From an uncultured Bilophila sp. (lineage in GTDB: Bacteria > Desulfobacterota > Desulfovibrionia > Desulfovibrionales > Desulfovibrionaceae): 13,520 nt of DNA. The DNA lies in NCBI GenBank assembly GCA_910585945.1, contig CAJUHZ010000055.1, positions 1 to 13,520 of the forward strand, in the 5' to 3' direction. The translations under genes and the position numbers were made by a program. Position 1 is the stretch's first letter; every line of letters starts with the position of its first letter. Below the pieces are notes generated by a model. It was not told the origin of the DNA. It ran no database searches and saw only the letters and a program-made list of their open reading frames with translations. This document shows positions 1 through 6,212 of this stretch, in pieces.

Positions 1-1
1 A

Positions 2-118
2 GCAACAGACAAAGGAGCGTCAGCAGCGCCAAGACAAGAAGGCGTCTCATGCGGCCAACTCCTTTACCCGGTGAACGGGAGTATGCGCCGTGTCAGCGCA
101 TGGGAGCGTGCCGCGTAA
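2..118 (+). CDS. 3' end of the preceding copy of the repeat ORF
   Basis: This is the C-terminal part of the same reading frame in the copy that begins before the window, ending at TAA 116-118. Its nucleotides are identical to 347-463. It is partial at the window edge and carries the same doubt about translation as the ORF at 134-463. Confidence 0.2.
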   Translation, partial: ATDKGASAAPRQEGVSCGQLLYPVNGSMRRVSAWERAA

Positions 119-133
119 CGGGAGTTTTCTACC

Positions 134-463
134 GTGTCGATAAAGGGAGTGCAATCCCCCCCTTGCCCTCCGCCGGCTGAAGAGCTATACAAAAGGCGTC
201 GGGCTGGTGCTGTGAACACCAGTCCGACGGACACGGCGCGTTATGCGCTCCCATGTGTTACGCGGTTGGGTTACATGTTTCAGCCCTCGCCCGGTTGCCG
301 CCGGACGGGGGCCTTTGTTTACCTTACATCCGGCTTGATGACCGGAGCAACAGACAAAGGAGCGTCAGCAGCGCCAAGACAAGAAGGCGTCTCATGCGGC
401 CAACTCCTTTACCCGGTGAACGGGAGTATGCGCCGTGTCAGCGCATGGGAGCGTGCCGCGTAA
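134..463 (+). CDS. short ORF within the repeat unit, possible Ash-like protein
   Basis: A 109-codon ORF with a GTG start, GGGAG at 120-124 and 9-nt spacing, ending in TAA at 461-463. It spans nearly one repeat period, and its stop lies within a block complementary to the small RNA. The residues AGAVNTSP (encoded over the hairpin at 197-229) and GYMF further on resemble from memory the AGAG..NP and GYMF motifs of the phage/P4 Ash family (PF10554). That similarity is weak and could come from conserved RNA structure rather than protein. The protein is Arg-, Cys- and Pro-rich with no recognisable domain. It may not be translated. Confidence 0.3.
   Translation: MSIKGVQSPPCPPPAEELYKRRRAGAVNTSPTDTARYALPCVTRLGYMFQPSPGCRRTGAFVYLTSGLMTGATDKGASAAPRQEGVSCGQLLYPVNGSMRRVSAWERAA
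163..191 (+). promoter_or_regulatory. sigma70-like promoter of the repeat-borne small RNA
   Basis: TTGCCC (163-168, 4/6 to consensus) is followed after exactly 17 bp by TATACA (186-191, 4/6). The predicted start is near 197-199, which is where the strong hairpin at 197-229 begins. That coincidence supports a real promoter. Only one complete copy lies in the window. Confidence 0.5.
197..320 (+). ncRNA. candidate small RNA with P4 CI-like pairing blocks
   Basis: Seen: the region starts at a predicted transcription start with a 13-bp hairpin (197-209 with 217-229, one G-U pair, 7-nt loop). It continues through three blocks (230-239, 246-255, 258-265) that are exact reverse complements of 430-439, 444-453 and 456-463, and, through the repeat, of 85-94, 99-108 and 111-118. 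The third block sits in the loop of a CATGT/ACATG hairpin (252-277). The region ends in a terminator-like hairpin plus T run (283-320). The RNA would be about 120 nt. Known: in satellite phage P4, the CI RNA carries seqB, which pairs with flanking seqA and seqC in the leader transcript and causes transcription termination. Inferred: this is an analogous antisense-type regulator or immunity RNA. It overlaps a short ORF (134-463), so coding is the alternative explanation. Confidence 0.45.
283..320 (+). terminator. intrinsic terminator inside the repeat unit
   Basis: GCCCTCG (283-289) pairs with CGGGGGC (306-312) with one G-U pair. After a 1x1 mismatch, CCGG (291-294) pairs with CCGG (301-304) around a 6-nt loop. 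The stem is followed by CTTTGTTT (313-320). The form is that of a Rho-independent terminator for the candidate RNA starting near 198. Confidence 0.55.
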
Positions 464-531
464 CGGGAGTTTTCTACCGTGTCGGCAAAGGAAGCGCAAG
501 GCCGCCGAAAAGGCTTGCCTCTCCTGCCGCC

Positions 532-1284
532 TCACTCCGTCGGGGCGGCGCGTTTCCAGGGGCAGAGCACGGCTTCCGCCGCGTTGCAGGCTTCGTGCAG
601 CAGCACGCCAAGCAGGCTCATGGCCACGATGCCCACAAACATTTCCTCCTGATCGCTTCTGCCCCAGGCATCCATGATCAAAAAGCCCAGGCCGCGTTGC
701 GTGGCAAAGGATTCGGCCATGAACAGCACGGCCACGGCCGTGCCGGAGGCCACTTTCAATGCGGTGATCGCGTCGGGCAGGGCGGCGGGCGCAAGCACAT
801 GGCGCACAAGTTGCGCCGGCGTGCCGCCCAGCGAGCGGAACGCCGTGAGAAAGCGGCTGTCGAGGTTCTGCACGCCGCCGCGCGTGACCACCAGAATCTG
901 GTACCCGACCGTCAGGGCGATGAGCAGAATCTTGGGCGTGTCCCCCAGGCCGAACAGGGTGAGCAGCACGGGCAAAAGCACGATCTTGGGCAAGGGATAG
1001 GTCAGAAACACCAGGGGAGAAAGCGCCCTGTCCGCGGCGCGCGCCGCGCCGAGCAAAAGCCCCAGGGGAAACGCCACGCACCACCCCAGCCCCAGCCCGG
1101 CCAGCGCCCGCCAGCAGGAGGCGCCGGCATGTTCCCAGAAAACGCGGGTTTGTGCCGCACGGCCGAGGCAGAGCGCCACATCCGCCGGCGCGGGGAGCAG
1201 ATACGGCCCGAGCGCGCGCGAAGCCAGATCCCAGGCCAGCAGGATGAAAAGCGCGGCCGCAAGGTAATGGATCAGCCGGCGCAC
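532..1284 (-). CDS. NitT/TauT-type ABC transporter permease
   Basis: A 250-aa inner-membrane permease of the SsuC/TauC/ThiX-like family (binding-protein-dependent transport inner membrane component). Hydrophobic segments are seen near residues 6-18, 62-80, 90-110, 118-134, 180-192 and 216-232. The cytoplasmic EAA-type loop, which contacts the ATPase, is at about 148-170 (AFRSLGG ... APAALP). The start is a GTG with GGAGG 9-11 nt upstream, inside the 3' end of the ATPase gene (13-bp overlap), so translation is probably coupled. Length fits the family (about 250 aa). The substrate cannot be read from the sequence: sulfonates, nitrate, taurine, pyrimidine precursors and others are carried by relatives. 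No periplasmic binding protein lies next to it, and the 345-bp repeat array begins directly downstream. Confidence 0.88.
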   Translation of the reverse strand: MRRLIHYLAAALFILLAWDLASRALGPYLLPAPADVALCLGRAAQTRVFWEHAGASCWRALAGLGLGWCVAFPLGLLLGAARAADRALSPLVFLTYPLPKIVLLPVLLTLFGLGDTPKILLIALTVGYQILVVTRGGVQNLDSRFLTAFRSLGGTPAQLVRHVLAPAALPDAITALKVASGTAVAVLFMAESFATQRGLGFLIMDAWGRSDQEEMFVGIVAMSLLGVLLHEACNAAEAVLCPWKRAAPTE

Positions 1285-2159
1285 GGGGCGTCTTCCTCCA
1301 TGTCCTGACGCGGCGTGTCATTGCCCGCACGGGATGCGGTCCGTCCGCCGCCGGAACCTTCCGGGCCGGATCCGCTCCCTGTCTCGCTGTCCGCATCCTC
1401 CCTGGCGGCCAGGGCCGCGCGCACCTGGCGCATCAGGGAAAAGCGGCGGCTTTCCTTCCGGCAGTCCGTCTCGCCAAAGCAGGGATTCTCCAGCCACAGC
1501 CTCTGCCGCGCGGGTTTGCCTCCGAGCGCCAGAATGTGCCTGCCGAGAAAGACGGCCTCTTCCACATTGTGCGTCACAAGCACGCAGGTGGGGCGGCGGC
1601 GACGCCACAGGTCAAGCACCACCCGTTGCAGGCGCTCTCTGGTCAGCGCGTCCAGGGAGGAAAACGGTTCGTCCATGAGCAGAACATCAGGCTCGGTGAT
1701 CAGCGCGCGCCCGATAGCCACGCGCTGGCGTTGCCCGCCGGAAAGTTGCGCCGGGTAGCGCCGCTCCAGTCCGGCAAGCCCGAGTTCCGCCAGCATGGCC
1801 GCGCCGCGTTCCCGCCGTTCCGCGGTTGGCGCGCCCCGCAGGCGCAGGGGAAGCGTCAGGTTGTCTTCCACCGTCTTCCACGGGAACAACCCGTAATCCT
1901 GAAGGATGACGGCCGTGTCGCCGCTTCCCGCGCCGGGAACGGGCAGGGGCGATTCCCCGTGCAGCACCGTTCCCGTCGAGGGCGTTTCCAGATTCGCGAG
2001 CAGGAGGAGCAGCGTGCTTTTTCCGCAGCCGGAAGGCCCGATGACGGCCAGGGTTTCCCCGGCCGGCACTTCAAAGCTGAGCCTGTCGAGAACCGGGCCG
2101 TCTCCGTAATTTTTGCTCAGGTTTCTGACGCGGAGCGTCGCGCCGGGCGTTTTGTTCAC
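1272..2159 (-). CDS. NitT/TauT-type ABC transporter ATP-binding protein
   Basis: A 295-aa ATPase that powers the adjacent permease from the cytoplasmic face. Visible motifs are Walker A GPSGCGKST (41-49), Q-loop Q87 in ILQDYGLFPWKT, signature LSGGQRQRV (139-147), Walker B VLLMDEPF (159-166) and the switch His in VTHNV (H197). The FPWKTVEDN segment after the Q-loop is typical of the SsuB/TauB/ThiZ branch. GTG start: GTGA (2156-2159) overlaps the stop of the upstream HAD gene, and no separate strong ribosome binding site is seen, which suggests coupling. After about residue 240 there is a tail of roughly 55 residues rich in Gly, Ser, Glu and Arg, absent from compact family members. It is probably disordered, and its 3' end overlaps the permease start. 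Confidence 0.9.
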   Translation of the reverse strand: MNKTPGATLRVRNLSKNYGDGPVLDRLSFEVPAGETLAVIGPSGCGKSTLLLLLANLETPSTGTVLHGESPLPVPGAGSGDTAVILQDYGLFPWKTVEDNLTLPLRLRGAPTAERRERGAAMLAELGLAGLERRYPAQLSGGQRQRVAIGRALITEPDVLLMDEPFSSLDALTRERLQRVVLDLWRRRRPTCVLVTHNVEEAVFLGRHILALGGKPARQRLWLENPCFGETDCRKESRRFSLMRQVRAALAAREDADSETGSGSGPEGSGGGRTASRAGNDTPRQDMEEDAPCAG

Positions 2160-2953
2160 GGCAGGGGCGCGTCAAGCAGGCCGAGGTGATCAAGCACCAG
2201 CGTCGGCTGGCGTTGCAGGCCGGGCAGATCGGCGCGTCGGGCTTCGCCGCTGAGCACCAGAATGAAGTCGATGCCGGCGTTTTCGGCCAGCAGCTTGTCG
2301 GTGGAGAGCCTGTCGCCCACCATCACCATTTCGGAGCGCGGATAGCGCGCGAGCAGCGGCGCGAGCACGGCCGGATCCGGCTTGCCGAAAATGCGATCGG
2401 GGCGGCGGCCGGTGGCTGTTTCGTACAGGGCAAGAAAACTGCCCACGTCGGGAAGCGGCCCCGCTTCGGAAGGGCAGACCAGATCCGGGTGCGTGGCGAG
2501 GAAGGCCACCTCCGGCCGTTGCAGGAGCAGGGCGGAGCGCGCCAGCTTGGCGTAGGTCAGTTCCGTGTCGTAGGCAAGGATGACGGCTTCCATGTCTTCA
2601 TCAGGGAAATCGGGCGTATCCCCTCCGTACACCGTGACGTCGGGCAGGCGCTCGCGCAGACAGGCCAGGAAGGCGGCGTTGGCCACGGCGTAGACGCGCC
2701 GGAGACCCTGCTCCCGCACATACGCCTGCAACGGGTCCAGCGGAGACAGGATACGATCCGGCGTGACCGGGATGCCCATTGCGCGCAGGCGCTGCACATA
2801 ATTTTCCGGGCTTTTTGACGTATTGTTGCTGAGGAAGTGAAAGGCGACGTCCTCCCAGTGGCGGCGGACGAAAGCGACGGCGCCTTCAATGGGTTGCTGC
2901 CCCAGGTACACGGTGCCGTCCAGATCCAGGACGAAACACGATTTGGCCTTCAT
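2156..2953 (-). CDS. HAD superfamily IIA (NagD-like) phosphatase
   Basis: A 265-aa cytoplasmic phosphohydrolase. HAD motif I is DLDGTVY (D10 nucleophile, D12), motif II is the Ser of LSNNTS (S42), motif III is K191 in GKPDP, and motif IV is GDRLSTD (D214, D219). The cap domain between motifs II and III, and the SNNTS and GDRLxTD signatures, place it in subfamily IIA with NagD, AraL, phosphoglycolate and pyridoxal phosphatases. The substrate is not determinable. The ATG at 2953 is preferred over the upstream in-frame start at 2983 because GGAG sits 7 nt upstream and the protein then begins directly before the DxD motif. It overlaps the ABC ATPase by 4 bp, so it probably belongs to the same transcript. 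A role in dephosphorylating or recycling the imported compound is only a guess. Confidence 0.88.
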   Translation of the reverse strand: MKAKSCFVLDLDGTVYLGQQPIEGAVAFVRRHWEDVAFHFLSNNTSKSPENYVQRLRAMGIPVTPDRILSPLDPLQAYVREQGLRRVYAVANAAFLACLRERLPDVTVYGGDTPDFPDEDMEAVILAYDTELTYAKLARSALLLQRPEVAFLATHPDLVCPSEAGPLPDVGSFLALYETATGRRPDRIFGKPDPAVLAPLLARYPRSEMVMVGDRLSTDKLLAENAGIDFILVLSGEARRADLPGLQRQPTLVLDHLGLLDAPLP

Positions 2954-3027
2954 GGCGATTCTCCGCGCAAAAGCGTTCCGCACGCTGTCGTCAGCGCGCT
3001 CGAACCTGCATATGTCAGTCGGGCCGC

Positions 3028-3897
3028 TCAGGCAAGCGGCAAGCCCGCGGCCGCGCGCCGGCGTTTCAGCCCTTCAAGCACGTTCAGCGTGACGCGCAGG
3101 CCGCCGTGCCCCCGCCCCAGACGGACACGGGGCTTGGCCAGGCCGTGGTAGTCGGACCCGCCGGAAAGCCCCAGCCCATGCCGGCGCGCCAGTTCCACGC
3201 ACAGGCGCTCCTGTGCGGCCGACTGCTCGGAGTGGTACGCTTCCAGCCCGTCCAGGCCGCACGCCCTGAGCCGGGGCAGGATTTCGTCCAGCCACCCCGC
3301 CGGGCAACGCAGGAGCATGGGGTGCGCCACGCAGACAGTCGCGCCAAGCCCGGCCATGAGGGCCACGCCTTCCTCGGGCGTCGGCAGTTCGCGCGGCACA
3401 TACGCCGCGCCGCCCGCGCCGAGGAATCGGGCAAAGGCTTCCTCCCGGCTGGCCACATGGCCCCGTTCCACCAGGGCGGCGGCAATATGCGGCCGGCCTG
3501 CCGACTCGCCCCGGGCGAAGCGCAGAACATCGTCATACGACAGCGGAAACCCGAGCCGGTTCAGCTTTTCCACAATATGCCGGTTGCGCGCCGTGCGTTG
3601 CGCGCGCAGGGCTTCAAGCCGCGCCTCCAGGGCCGGGGCGCGGGCGGGAATCCACAGGCCGAGCAGGTGCATTTCGCCGTACGGCGTGGCCGCCCCCAGC
3701 TCGCACCCTCTGATGACTTCCAGGTTCAGCTCGCGGCCGGCCTGCACGGCCTCGTCCAGACCGGAGAGGGTGTCGTGATCCGTTATCGCCACGGCCGCAA
3801 GGCCAAGGCGCGCCGCCTTGCGCGCCAGTTCCGCCGGCGCGTCGGTTCCGTCCGACGCGGTGGTGTGCGTGTGCAGATCCACAAATTGCGGTTGCAT
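3028..3897 (-). CDS. PHP-domain phosphoesterase (TrpH / RNase AM type)
   Basis: A 289-aa PHP-domain metal-dependent phosphoesterase. Metal ligands of the PHP fold are visible: DLHTHTTASDGT (H9, H11, D16), AITDHDT (D40, H41), E66, H77 in MHLLG, H137 in GRPHIA, H192 in AHP, and D249/H251 in SDYHG. Order and length match the E. coli YciV/RnaAM (TrpH) family, whose members hydrolyse 3',5'-nucleoside bisphosphates and trim 5' ends of small RNAs. That activity is family knowledge, not shown here. The ATG at 3897 has GGAGGAGA just upstream. An in-frame extension back to 4044 exists but has no ribosome binding site and lacks family character. It lies 74 bp upstream of the HAD phosphatase and probably heads the minus-strand operon. 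Confidence 0.9.
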   Translation of the reverse strand: MQPQFVDLHTHTTASDGTDAPAELARKAARLGLAAVAITDHDTLSGLDEAVQAGRELNLEVIRGCELGAATPYGEMHLLGLWIPARAPALEARLEALRAQRTARNRHIVEKLNRLGFPLSYDDVLRFARGESAGRPHIAAALVERGHVASREEAFARFLGAGGAAYVPRELPTPEEGVALMAGLGATVCVAHPMLLRCPAGWLDEILPRLRACGLDGLEAYHSEQSAAQERLCVELARRHGLGLSGGSDYHGLAKPRVRLGRGHGGLRVTLNVLEGLKRRRAAAGLPLA

Positions 3898-3961
3898 GTC
3901 TCTCCTCCGGCGTTTGCGAAAGCAATCGCCATGTCTGCCCCATTCTCCGCATACATGCAGC

Positions 3962-3990
3962 TTGCCAAAATAACAAGACGAAGGTAGAAA
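3962..3990 (+). promoter_or_regulatory. probable gdhA promoter
   Basis: TTGCCA (3962-3967, 5/6) with a 17-bp spacer to TAGAAA (3985-3990, 4/6). The predicted start is near 3997, giving a 5' leader of about 100 nt that contains the hairpin at 4022-4048. On the opposite strand TTGTTA (3971-3976) with a poor TATGCG box could serve the PHP gene, so divergent promoters may overlap here. Confidence 0.5.
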
Positions 3991-4021
3991 ACCCCTCGCA
4001 AACGACTTCCATTTCGGCGTC

Positions 4022-4054
4022 CGGAATGCCGGGCGGGACGGCATTCCGTCTTTT
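4022..4054 (+). terminator. terminator-like hairpin in the gdhA leader
   Basis: CGGAATGCCG (4022-4031) pairs perfectly with CGGCATTCCG (4039-4048) around a 7-nt loop and is followed by TCTTTT. There is no T run on the minus-strand side. Because it lies between the probable promoter and the gdhA start (4097), it may act as a leader attenuator rather than as the terminator of another gene. No competing antiterminator arm was identified. Confidence 0.5.
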
Positions 4055-4096
4055 GAGGAAACAGTTGTCCCGCGTGTCAGCCAAAGGAGCTTCCAT

Positions 4097-5455
4097 ATGG
4101 CCTCGTCCTATGTTCAGAAAGTTGTGCGCAACGTAAAAAGGAACAATCCGCATCAGCCGGAATTCATCCAGGCGCTCTGCGAGGTTCTGGAATCCCTTGA
4201 GCCGCTCTTTGAAAAAGACCCGAAATACCAGCGCGCCGGCATCCTTGAGCGTATTGTCGAGCCTGAGCGTCAGCTCATGTTCCGTGTCGCCTGGACTGAC
4301 GACAAGGGGAACGTGCAGGTCAACCGCGGTTACCGCATCCAGTACAACTCCGCGCTTGGCCCGTACAAGGGCGGCCTGCGCTTTCACCCCAGTGTGAACC
4401 TGAGCATCCTCAAGTTTCTCGGATTTGAGCAGATTTTCAAGAACAGCCTGAGCGGCCTTGCCATCGGCGGCGCGAAAGGCGGGGCGGATTTCGACCCCAA
4501 GGGCAAATCCGAGGGCGAGATCATGCGTTTCTGCCAGGCGTTCATGACCGAGCTTGCGCGTCATATCGGGGCCACCTGCGATGTGCCCGCCGGCGATATC
4601 GGCGTTGGCGCGCGCGAAATCGGCTACATGTTCGGCCAGTACAAGCGTCTGACCTCGAGCTTTGAGGGCGTGCTCACCGGCAAGGGCCTCAAGTGGGGCG
4701 GCTCGCTCGCCCGCAAGGAGGCCACCGGCTACGGCAGCGTCTATTTCGCGGAAAACATGCTCAGGGCCAGAGGCAAGGGCATCGAAGGCTGTACGGCGGC
4801 TGTTTCCGGCTCCGGCAATGTGGCGATCTACACCATTGAAAAACTGTACGAACTTGGGGCGAAACCGGTCACCTGCAGCGATTCGAAAGGAAGCATCCAT
4901 CAGCCCGGCGGGATCAATCTCGAGGTTCTCAAGCAGGTCAAGGAACAGGAACGCGCTTCGCTTGCCCGTTATGCCGAACTGTGCCCCGAAGCCACCTACA
5001 TTGCCGCAAAGGATTACAGGAAGAATGCCCACCCGGTGTGGGACGTGCCCTGCCAGCTCGCCTTCCCCAGCGCCACACAGAACGAACTGACCGGCGACGA
5101 CGCGGCCAACCTGATCAAAAACGGCTGTTTCCTGGTCTGCGAAGGGGCCAACATGCCTTCCACTCCGGAAGCCGTCAGCGCCTTCCTCGGCGCGGGAATC
5201 GCCTTTGGCCCCGGCAAGTGCGCCAATGCCGGGGGCGTATCCACCAGCCAGCTTGAAATGGCTCAGAACGCCAGTATGCAGGCGTGGTCTTTTGAAGAAG
5301 TCGACGCGAAGCTGCGCAATATCATGGCCAATATCTTCAACGCCGCGCACAATACCGCCGAGGAGTTCGGCGTTTCCGGCAATTACGTCCTTGGCGGCAA
5401 CATCGCCGGCTTCCGCAAGGTGGCCGACGCGATGATTGAACAGGGCGTGATGTAG
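4097..5455 (+). CDS. gdhA: NADP-type glutamate dehydrogenase
   Basis: A 452-aa cytoplasmic enzyme catalysing 2-oxoglutarate + NH4+ + NAD(P)H to glutamate, reversibly. Seen: the glutamate-binding segment GPYKGGLRFHP (K91), the catalytic Lys in GGAKGGADFDP (K127), the catalytic Asp in VPAGDIGVGAREIGYM (D167), the Rossmann motif SGSGNVA (237-243) followed by SDSKG (261-265), and the C-terminal NAGGVSTSQLEMAQN. Length and motif order match the hexameric class-I GDH of about 450 aa (E. coli GdhA 447 aa). The SDSKG context suits NADP(H), though cofactor preference is inferred. ATG with AAAGGAG 7 nt upstream. Monocistronic: its own promoter and leader hairpin upstream, a strong terminator downstream. 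It would assimilate or release ammonia, complementing the amino-acid transporter further along. Confidence 0.97.
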   Translation: MASSYVQKVVRNVKRNNPHQPEFIQALCEVLESLEPLFEKDPKYQRAGILERIVEPERQLMFRVAWTDDKGNVQVNRGYRIQYNSALGPYKGGLRFHPSVNLSILKFLGFEQIFKNSLSGLAIGGAKGGADFDPKGKSEGEIMRFCQAFMTELARHIGATCDVPAGDIGVGAREIGYMFGQYKRLTSSFEGVLTGKGLKWGGSLARKEATGYGSVYFAENMLRARGKGIEGCTAAVSGSGNVAIYTIEKLYELGAKPVTCSDSKGSIHQPGGINLEVLKQVKEQERASLARYAELCPEATYIAAKDYRKNAHPVWDVPCQLAFPSATQNELTGDDAANLIKNGCFLVCEGANMPSTPEAVSAFLGAGIAFGPGKCANAGGVSTSQLEMAQNASMQAWSFEEVDAKLRNIMANIFNAAHNTAEEFGVSGNYVLGGNIAGFRKVADAMIEQGVM

Positions 5456-5471
5456 ATTTTGCCCCGATTTG

Positions 5472-5505
5472 CGAAAAGTCCCTCGTTTCAGCGGGGGACT
5501 TTTCG
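5472..5505 (+). terminator. Rho-independent terminator after gdhA
   Basis: CGAAAAGTCCC (5472-5482) pairs with GGGACTTTTCG (5495-5505). The stem can extend by U-G and C-G pairs. The CTTTT at the end of the 3' arm supplies the U-run. It lies 17 bp after the gdhA stop. Confidence 0.85.
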
Positions 5506-5598
5506 GTTGGGCGCGGCTGTTTTTCCACTCTTCCCGCCGTCGTCGATCCCGCCCTGCCCCATGCGGCGCCGTCCTGCCCGTTTTTCAAGGAGTGTGTC

Positions 5599-5796
5599 AT
5601 GCCTCTCAACAAGGAACTGCTGGATCTGCTGGCCTGCCCCGTCTGCAAGGGGGCGCTTGCCCCTGTGGACAATGAGGCCGGCCTGGAATGCCCGGCCTGC
5701 GGGCTGGTGTACCCCGTGCGCGATGAAATCCCCGTCATGTTGCGGGAAGAGGCCGTCAGAAAGGACGAGTGGGATCGCGGCATCCGCCAGGCGTGA
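5599..5796 (+). CDS. Trm112 family (UPF0434/YcaR-like) small zinc protein
   Basis: A 65-aa protein with the Trm112-type fold signature: a short N-terminal helix LNKELLDLLACPVCKG (C13, C16), then LECPACG (C30, C33) and the conserved GLVYPVRDEIPVML end. The two CxxC pairs are expected to bind Zn. Eukaryotic Trm112 is an activator of methyltransferases. Bacterial members are small and of unclear function, often near lpxK or kdsB, neither of which is in this window. ATG with AAGGAG 7 nt upstream. It lies 143 bp after gdhA and beyond its terminator, so it is a separate unit. After the Trm112 core there is a short charged tail. Assignment to the family is firm; function is not. Confidence 0.9.
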   Translation: MPLNKELLDLLACPVCKGALAPVDNEAGLECPACGLVYPVRDEIPVMLREEAVRKDEWDRGIRQA

Positions 5797-5899
5797 GGCT
5801 CTTCGCGGAGAACAGCACTTCTCACAGGCGCGCTGGGCGGCGTCATTTCACGCCACAAGGCACTCAACCGCCTATCCTGCTCTGGAAATGAAGAGCCTC
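5795..5899. repeat. 10-bp inverted repeat after the Trm112 gene
   Basis: GAGGCTCTTC (5795-5804), overlapping the stop codon, is the exact reverse complement of 5890-5899, 85 bp apart. A smaller hairpin GGCGT/ACGCC lies between. There is no T run, so it is not a convincing terminator. The rest of 5797-5949 contains no gene I can support. Confidence 0.35.
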
Positions 5900-5949
5900 G
5901 CCCGACAAAGCATGTGGCAAGCGTTCGCCATTGCTCAGGGGCGGCCCTC

Positions 5950-6010
5950 ATGAATCCGCCTGCCGCAAAGCCGTCTTTTTGCGTCCGGCGGCGTTGCACG
6001 GCCAATATTG
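5950..6010. repeat. dispersed imperfect palindrome, copy 1
   Basis: It matches 7839-7896 at 50 of 58 aligned positions with one 3-bp gap. It forms an interrupted hairpin: CCGCC (5956-5960) with GGCGG (5987-5991), and CGCAAA (5964-5969) with TTTGCG (5978-5983). Both copies are intergenic and in the same orientation. It is probably a genome-wide REP- or MITE-like element. There is no coding potential that both copies share convincingly. Confidence 0.75.
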
Positions 6011-6049
6011 CTTCCGGATCGGACAGTTTTTTGCCGGATCGGGTCAAAC

Positions 6050-6093
6050 CAGAAAAGTCCCGAAATCCGCGTTATCGCTTGATTTCAGGACTT
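6050..6093 (-). terminator. terminator of the tRNA-Ser transcript
   Basis: Read on the minus strand, AAGTCC and GAAATC (6081-6093) pair with GATTTC and GGACTT (6055-6067), with one 1x1 mismatch (6061/6087) and a 13-nt loop. The run CTTTTC then follows on that strand. It lies 26 bp downstream of the tRNA 3' end. Confidence 0.65.
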
Positions 6094-6116
6094 CTTCAAT
6101 ATTTTCCGGATACAAA

Positions 6117-6212
<96 letters not shown>

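Larger units (their letters stand above)
1..499 (+). repeat. 345-bp tandem repeat, second copy partial
   Basis: Positions 1-139 are identical to 346-484. The match continues to 154/499 with only four differences (140/485, 141/486, 147/492, 150/495), all transitions. The period is 345 bp, a multiple of three, so a reading frame is kept across copies. The window opens inside a copy, so the true copy number is unknown. Downstream the similarity ends about 30 bp before the stop codon of the minus-strand permease. Each period contains a candidate small-RNA gene and a short ORF, annotated separately. The near-perfect identity indicates recent duplication or homogenisation. The family is not identified. 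Confidence 0.95.

Noticed and set aside
1..499. CRISPR array or rRNA fragment as explanation of the repeat
   Set aside because: The period is 345 bp with no short repeat-spacer pattern, and no rRNA motif is visible.
253..1308. A 351-codon plus-strand frame and a 334-codon minus-strand frame (392-1396) over the repeat and permease region
   Set aside because: Both are out of frame with the clear ABC permease and ATPase. The first reads as His/Gly/Arg-rich antisense translation typical of a shadow.
3898..4044. Longer in-frame start for the PHP protein
   Set aside because: No ribosome binding site at 4044, and the extension would read through the divergent promoter region. ATG 3897 has GGAGGAGA and starts at the family N-terminus.
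3614..5350. A 578-codon open frame on the minus strand opposite gdhA
   Set aside because: It lies antisense to an unmistakable glutamate dehydrogenase and runs into the PHP gene in the wrong frame. Long antisense frames are expected in GC-rich genes with strong codon bias.
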